Source: Polytrichum commune (lineage: Eukaryota > Streptophyta > Polytrichopsida > Polytrichales > Polytrichaceae). Taken from it: a stretch of DNA of 64,000 nucleotides. The notes under the pieces were generated by a model. The model saw only the letters and a list, made by a program, of their open reading frames with translations. It did no database searches and was not told where the DNA came from. This document shows, in pieces, positions 59,663-64,000 of the stretch (the first letter of the stretch is position 1; every line of letters begins with the position of its first letter). Both the position numbers and the translations under genes were made by a program. The stretch is taken from assembly GCA_950295325.1 (NCBI GenBank), contig OX485803.1, positions 41,805,554 to 41,869,553 of the forward strand. Reading direction: 5' to 3'.

Positions 59663-60182
59663 TGCCCCCTTCCCACTTGACTTCAGCTAAGCCTAAAAGT
59701 TGGTTTCAAAAACACAGCCTTCACACCATCAACACTAACTAGTCTCAAGCCTAGTTGGCAAATGATGTGACATGGTTTAAAAGTGGACGTTTTAAGCCTT
59801 AAGCACCGACCCTCCCGTCGATACCTTGACATGAGGTAAGAATGGAGGACCTTAATAAGTGTCACCTCCAGCCCTTGTGATTGGTTCCTTTTAGTCTTAA
59901 CTATGAGTGCACAAGGAGCTTCATAAACAAAAACCAATGATAAGATAGATGAGTAGTAAGACATTTGAAGATGGGACAAAAACTATCCAACATCCATTGC
60001 TTGGCAGATAAAACAATGAACATGTGTGAAAACTACTTAACTAAAACGTACTCGAAAATATTCGAAGCAAGTTCTTGTAGGTGCATTGGGATAGCCGGAT
60101 GCCTCCGCTATAACCAAGAGAGCTTTACCCAGTTTTTAGGAAAGACTTTGGTTATTTGGTAAAGTCAGGTGGGAAGCGGGCA
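59663..60182. mobile_element. Tourist-like MITE family M, copy 4
   Basis: Ends TGCCCCCTTCCC and GGGAAGCGGGCA, flanked by TTA (59660-59662 and 60183-60185). 520 bp. It lies between the converging MATE and proteasome genes. Confidence 0.9.
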
Positions 60183-60728
60183 TTAATCTTGTGTGACTTT
60201 ACACTTATTAATATAACATGTACTTATCTTTCTAGTGCTTTTGCATTGCAGGATCCTATGACATCAGCTGTTATCATAAGATCCTACCAGATTCAATCTG
60301 TTGAGAATTGAGCAAACAATCCTGATTCGATATTACAAAGGCAGGTGGTTTCACTTGCTTCTGAATGTGTGTAATCTGAAGCTTGCAGATATAGAGAAGA
60401 CAATAATTTTCTTACATCTCTCGAATTTGAACATTATTTCAGACCATTTCATCTACCACCAGGTGAACTAGTAGCTTTGGAACTATGCAAGTCCTAGAGA
60501 ACATGATTAGAGACGCTATATTCTGCAGAGGATGCTCCTCTACACTTGATGGGGATATGGGTATTGTATTATGCACGTGGAAAAAATGATGATTCCACAG
60601 AAGAGATCTACAGCCTGCAAACTTGAGTATTTGACGAGAATTCTTCCTGCACGAAAGTGAGATCAACCTTCCTGGTGAAGAATTTGCTACGGAAAACTTC
60701 AAAAAGTCCAAATAGAAACTATCTGAAC

Positions 60729-63187
60729 TTAGTCCCGCTTGAGCGGCATTGTTTCTCTTCGAATACCATCTCTGTTGATAACCACAATCTCAACACCATC
60801 ACCCTGCATTTACAAGAGTGGCCCATGTGAATCGACATAAACTGAAGCAAGGCAACCCGGGAGTGACCAACCTCCCAAAGGACTTATCCAAGCATATTCA
60901 ACCACTACAGGGAATAAGAATGAATCTGTGAACATTCATGGAATGTAACTCTACAACAAGTAATTTACTAAATTTCTGAAGAACACATGGTCATATACTT
61001 AGATTGATTCTATCAACCATGAAAACCCTTACTTCATGCAACATTACACCTCAAGAGGATGACAAGAAACATATGTAAAATGTGAGCATACCGTGTAGAT
61101 GTCACGCTCAGCAGCTGAGGCAAAGGTATCCTTGATCAAGTCTACAGCTTCACTCTCAGACAGAGGGGTTGATGATGGCTGTAATCAAAGAAACACACAG
61201 GAGGAAGATTTAGATGGCAAGTCTGTTACGAAGGGCGAAGTACAAACTGGTTATGCATTCAATGCATTGCCAAAGTGAAATCTGCCATCGCAATCACAGT
61301 AACACAAGCTAGCAAGACTCACCTGGGCTGGAAGGATAAGAGGGCTTGCAGACTTCAGTTGATTATCGAGCACAGGCATGATGAGTTGCATGCCAGTACC
61401 CTGGGAGCTGTACCCTGCACGCTCGTATGAACCCACAGCATCATATGTGTAGACACATCCTTTACCTGCTTGCCACATACAGATCACTTATTGCATGGCC
61501 CACACATTTCTGCAAAATGTATGCCAATCTCAACTCACTGTATCTCAGCTACTAGTGAGGCCATATACAAGAAACTATTAATGTAACTGCATTTTTACAT
61601 TGTGGATGATGCATTATTGACAGAATTCCTGTTATCTTCCTGCATCACTTATGATTAGCTACTCACACGACAGTCGTAGCATAGACTAACCAAGTCTACA
61701 ATCATACCATGGATCATTTAGAAAAATATAAGCAGGAGGCAGAAGAGTGTGAGCACCTTCATTGTCCAAGCCACCAAGTACATTGAATGCATAGTAGGGG
61801 AAGAATCGTTTGTAGTAAAGAGTGTTTGATAGAAGTTGTGCCATTGCTGGGCAGCTCATTTGCTTGCTATGCTGGTGTTGGTAAATCTACAAACAACAAG
61901 AAAATTATCCCTCAACTTAATTTTATAATGTCTCCAATATGCCCACATTGGCAGCACATAAAACAACACCACCCTAATCTCCTCTCCATCTTTCATCACT
62001 CTCTTTGCTTCTGCAGCTTGGTGGTGGCCTACCTGATGACGAGCATCCAGATTCTTCTGGAGAGCTCTGATGTCAGCTTGAAAGCCAGATGAAGCCAAGA
62101 CAGACTTCTCTGTTCTGCACCATCATCAGCACAAATTATCAGCATACTTGAAATCTTGAGCATATATTTTAGTATCACACAAAGCATTACTTTCAATACT
62201 AGAATTGACTCAACCCAACACCGTACCATGGTAGCCCATGACACCACAACACTCCAATAATAATAATAATAATAATAATGGAACTCACATTTGATGGATT
62301 TTAGAGTGTTCACGGGTCAGGATGCTGAAGCCAGTGGACATTCTTGTATCGGCAGCTACCACACAATAATCTGCTCCAGCTATGGCCACGCAGGTCCTGT
62401 ATTTCATTTCATTACAGTCAATCAACACCATTAGAAGTGCATAATAAGGGTGACTTTACACTAGGGTCCAAGACCAAAGAATCTCTAAAGTCGATCACTC
62501 CTATTGGTCGAGAGCAAAAATTTGGACCCAAGGACTTGACACTAAGGCACCGGGTCCAAGGTATGAAAAAATGAAGTGGCTCGATGTGGCATCACTTTCG
62601 CCTCCCCACTCAAAAAAGTACTCCTCTTAGTTTGAGAAACCAATCTTCAAGCTTGGGTTCAAACTTGAGTCCAAATGTCCAAATGTAAGGTCCATTGAAG
62701 GGGCATTTTAGACCATAAGTTTCTTGGGCCCGGACCCTTAATGCAAACCCACCCTTACAATTGACGATGAAGCGTACCCTAGTTTTCGATAGAAGAACGC
62801 AGTTCCCTATGTCCAGGTATACATGCCGGTTGAAGAATCCATACACCCCAGAAGTAGTGCAGAATTACAATTGACGATGAAGCTAACCCTAGGATCGATA
62901 GAAGATCGCAGTTTCCTATGTCCAGATATACATGCCACTTGAAGAAGCCATAAATTCCAGAAGAAGTGCAGGATTACAATTGACGATAAAGCTAACCCTA
63001 GGCTTGATGATCGAAGGACGAAGTCTCCTGTGTCGAGATATACATACATACATACATACATGAATGCATGCATGCATCAAATCATCGAGGCAACTTACCC
63101 TCCGTTGTTGTCATATGGACTCCACGAAGCGGCGGCATGTGCCGTGGGCGCAGCCTCAGACAAGCGGGGGGCGAACACCATGGCCAT
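60729..63187 (-). CDS. PBF1: 20S proteasome subunit beta type-1 (beta-6)
   Basis: Seven exons join in frame with GT-AG introns: 63187-63099, 62396-62289, 62114-62033, 61886-61757, 61465-61323, 61178-61092, 60803-60729. The product is 237 aa, slightly longer than the Arabidopsis protein at the N-terminus. The subunit is a structural, non-catalytic member of the beta ring of the 20S core particle, in cytosol and nucleus. Seen: [10 protein letters not shown] at 21-30; [15 protein letters not shown] (about 43-57), the typical AADTR strand and turn; [27 protein letters not shown] around 130-150; [20 protein letters not shown]; and the C-terminal [20 protein letters not shown] and [14 protein letters not shown]. 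All intron phases agree and no stops interrupt. The first ATG (63187) is followed by a second at 63181 (MAM), so either may serve. Intron 1 carries a MITE and a tandem repeat. Confidence 0.95.
62256..62279. repeat. TAA microsatellite in PBF1 intron 2
   Basis: About eight TAA units lie just inside the donor side of the intron after exon 2, about 10 bp from that donor region. Confidence 0.85.
62448..62754. mobile_element. Tourist-like MITE family V, copy 3, in PBF1 intron 1
   Basis: Begins GGGTGACTTTACACTAGGGT and ends TTAATGCAAACCCACCC. Flanks are TAA (62445-62447) and TTA (62755-62757), a 3-bp duplication with one change. Homologous to 36916-37189 and 37243-37557. Confidence 0.75.
62755..63045. 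repeat. 110-bp tandem repeat in PBF1 intron 1
   Basis: Units begin at about 62755, 62865 and 62974 (TTACAATTGACGATGAAGC), spaced 110 and 109 bp. Each has CCCTAG, GATAGAAGA and TATGTCCAGATATACATG. The third is shorter and ends in a CATA/CATG microsatellite (about 63038-63075). Confidence 0.85.
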
Positions 63188-63510
63188 TGCTCCTCCTCGC
63201 TGTGCACAGAATTAGGTCAACCTAAATGTGCAGATTAGGTCCAAATTTGTGTTGGAGAGGATCAAAAAGACCAGAGCAACGAGACTGATACTAACAGACG
63301 CTTTATGGAGAATGAGGCAGGATAAAGAGACAAGGCCCGAAGAGGAGTGCGAGGCAAGGTCTTGCACAACAACTGAAGCAACTCCGAAGCTCGTCAGCGG
63401 CAAACGCAACACGACGAAGAAGTAGAAAGAAGCTTGAGTTAGAAAGAGAAAATCTGAAGAGAGAGAGAAGAGAGTCTAAGGGCCTGTTCACACTCACTGA
63501 TTCTGGTGGA
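63188..63510 (-). promoter_or_regulatory. probable 5' leader and promoter of PBF1
   Basis: The 320 bp upstream of the start codon are free of repeats except a GA-rich stretch (about 63440-63480). A LINE 3' tail begins at 63511, so the space for a proximal promoter is short. No TATA box was identified with confidence. Confidence 0.35.
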
Positions 63511-64000
63511 AAGAAAAGAAAAATAAAAAATGACGCCCGTATATAAATACCGGCATGAATATGAGCCCGTTGGCCTTACATTGATCATGGTATTCCGTGA
63601 TGCAGTGTACAGTGTTATGCCTCCTTAAGGAAGTGGGCTATGGTGATGTACTAGTTATTCCAATTTGTTAAGGTGGGGGGACATGTGTTTGTTTGTTGTC
63701 TAATTTTCTCTTGTTTAGTACTCCCTCCGTCCCAAAATTATTATCCTATTCCCCATTGTTTAATATCCCAAAATGTTTGTCCGACAAACATTTTGGGATA
63801 TTAAACTCCGGGGAGTAGGACAATAATTTTGGGACGGAGGGAGTACCAGGTATGTGAGGTATTTGATAGCGTTCTAGTATATGTCTTTCATAAGGTTTTT
63901 AATGCTGAATTTTGGGATTTTTAGTTTTGTGAGTTTGTCTATGGAGTGTTCGTGTATGGCTCCTCTTACTCCAGCCGTGATGGTAATAAGGGGGTTGCTT
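63511..64000 (-). mobile_element. LINE 3' fragment, same family, continues past the window
   Basis: Minus-strand translation reads NPLITITAGVRGAIHEHSID (63990 downward), then LTKLKIPKFSIKNLMKDIY, a stop, then NAIKYLTYLV, matching the 20-kb copy. The Stowaway at 63721-63843 interrupts it, after which LNKRKLDNKQ resumes. The 3' UTR follows, with the stem-loop GCCGGTAT...ATACGGGC (63554 to 63535) and an A/G-rich (plus strand) tail at 63511-63530. The 5' side runs out of the window. Confidence 0.75.
63721..63843. mobile_element. canonical Stowaway MITE
   Basis: Begins CTCCCTCCGTCCC and ends GGGACGGAGGGAG, flanked by TA (63719-63720 and 63844-63845). The whole 123 bp folds on itself; an inner palindrome pairs CCCAAAATGTTTGTC with its inverse. 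Stowaways are Tc1/mariner-derived. It inserted into the coding part of the LINE fragment. Confidence 0.96.

Noticed and set aside
1-64000. CRISPR array, tRNA, rRNA or organelle genes
   Set aside because: No regular spacer arrays, no cloverleaf with canonical T-loop, and no rRNA-like stretches were noticed.

Overview
This is a nuclear window from a plant genome, AT-rich and packed with short transposable elements. A microbial-type terpene synthase-like gene, a class known from non-seed land plants (liverworts, mosses, hornworts, lycophytes, ferns), suggests a non-seed plant. The species cannot be fixed from the sequence. The intron-rich genes, long introns full of MITEs, and LINE and gypsy relics fit a mid-size or large plant genome.

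Three genes are well supported. (1) A single-exon microbial-type terpene synthase lies on the minus strand at 3864-4925. Both metal-binding motifs are intact, and a broken second piece of the same gene lies just downstream (3636-3706). (2) A nine-exon MATE/DTX efflux transporter lies on the plus strand at 50632-59053. (3) A seven-exon 20S proteasome beta-6 (PBF1-type) gene lies on the minus strand at 63187-60729. The last two converge, with about 1.7 kb and one Tourist-like MITE between their stop codons. No pathway link between the three is visible.

Most of the rest is mobile DNA. It includes a gypsy protease relic (51-564), a gag-like relic (11950-12790), and three pieces of one LINE family (20048-20830, 26101-27235, 63511-64000) that seem to combine an RNase H tail with a restriction-like endonuclease. 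Two fold-back elements (2329-3520, 17789-19026) share inner arms but have different ends. A 226-bp hAT-type MITE family has at least eleven full or partial copies. A Tourist-like family with TTA/TAA duplications has four copies, and there is a canonical Stowaway at 63721-63843 plus several other TIR families.

Several insertions are nested, so their order can be read, and one locus has a related empty site in the same window. The most striking insertion is at 55618-55949: a hAT-type MITE landed on the MATE exon 5 splice donor and its target duplication copied that donor. Regions 565-2328, 9204-11949, 12791-17425, 21247-24735, 27236-30645, 34737-36915, 39890-41460, 44532-46100 and 47119-50631 contain no gene I can recognise. 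The last of these includes one plausible but unresolved minus-strand exon.
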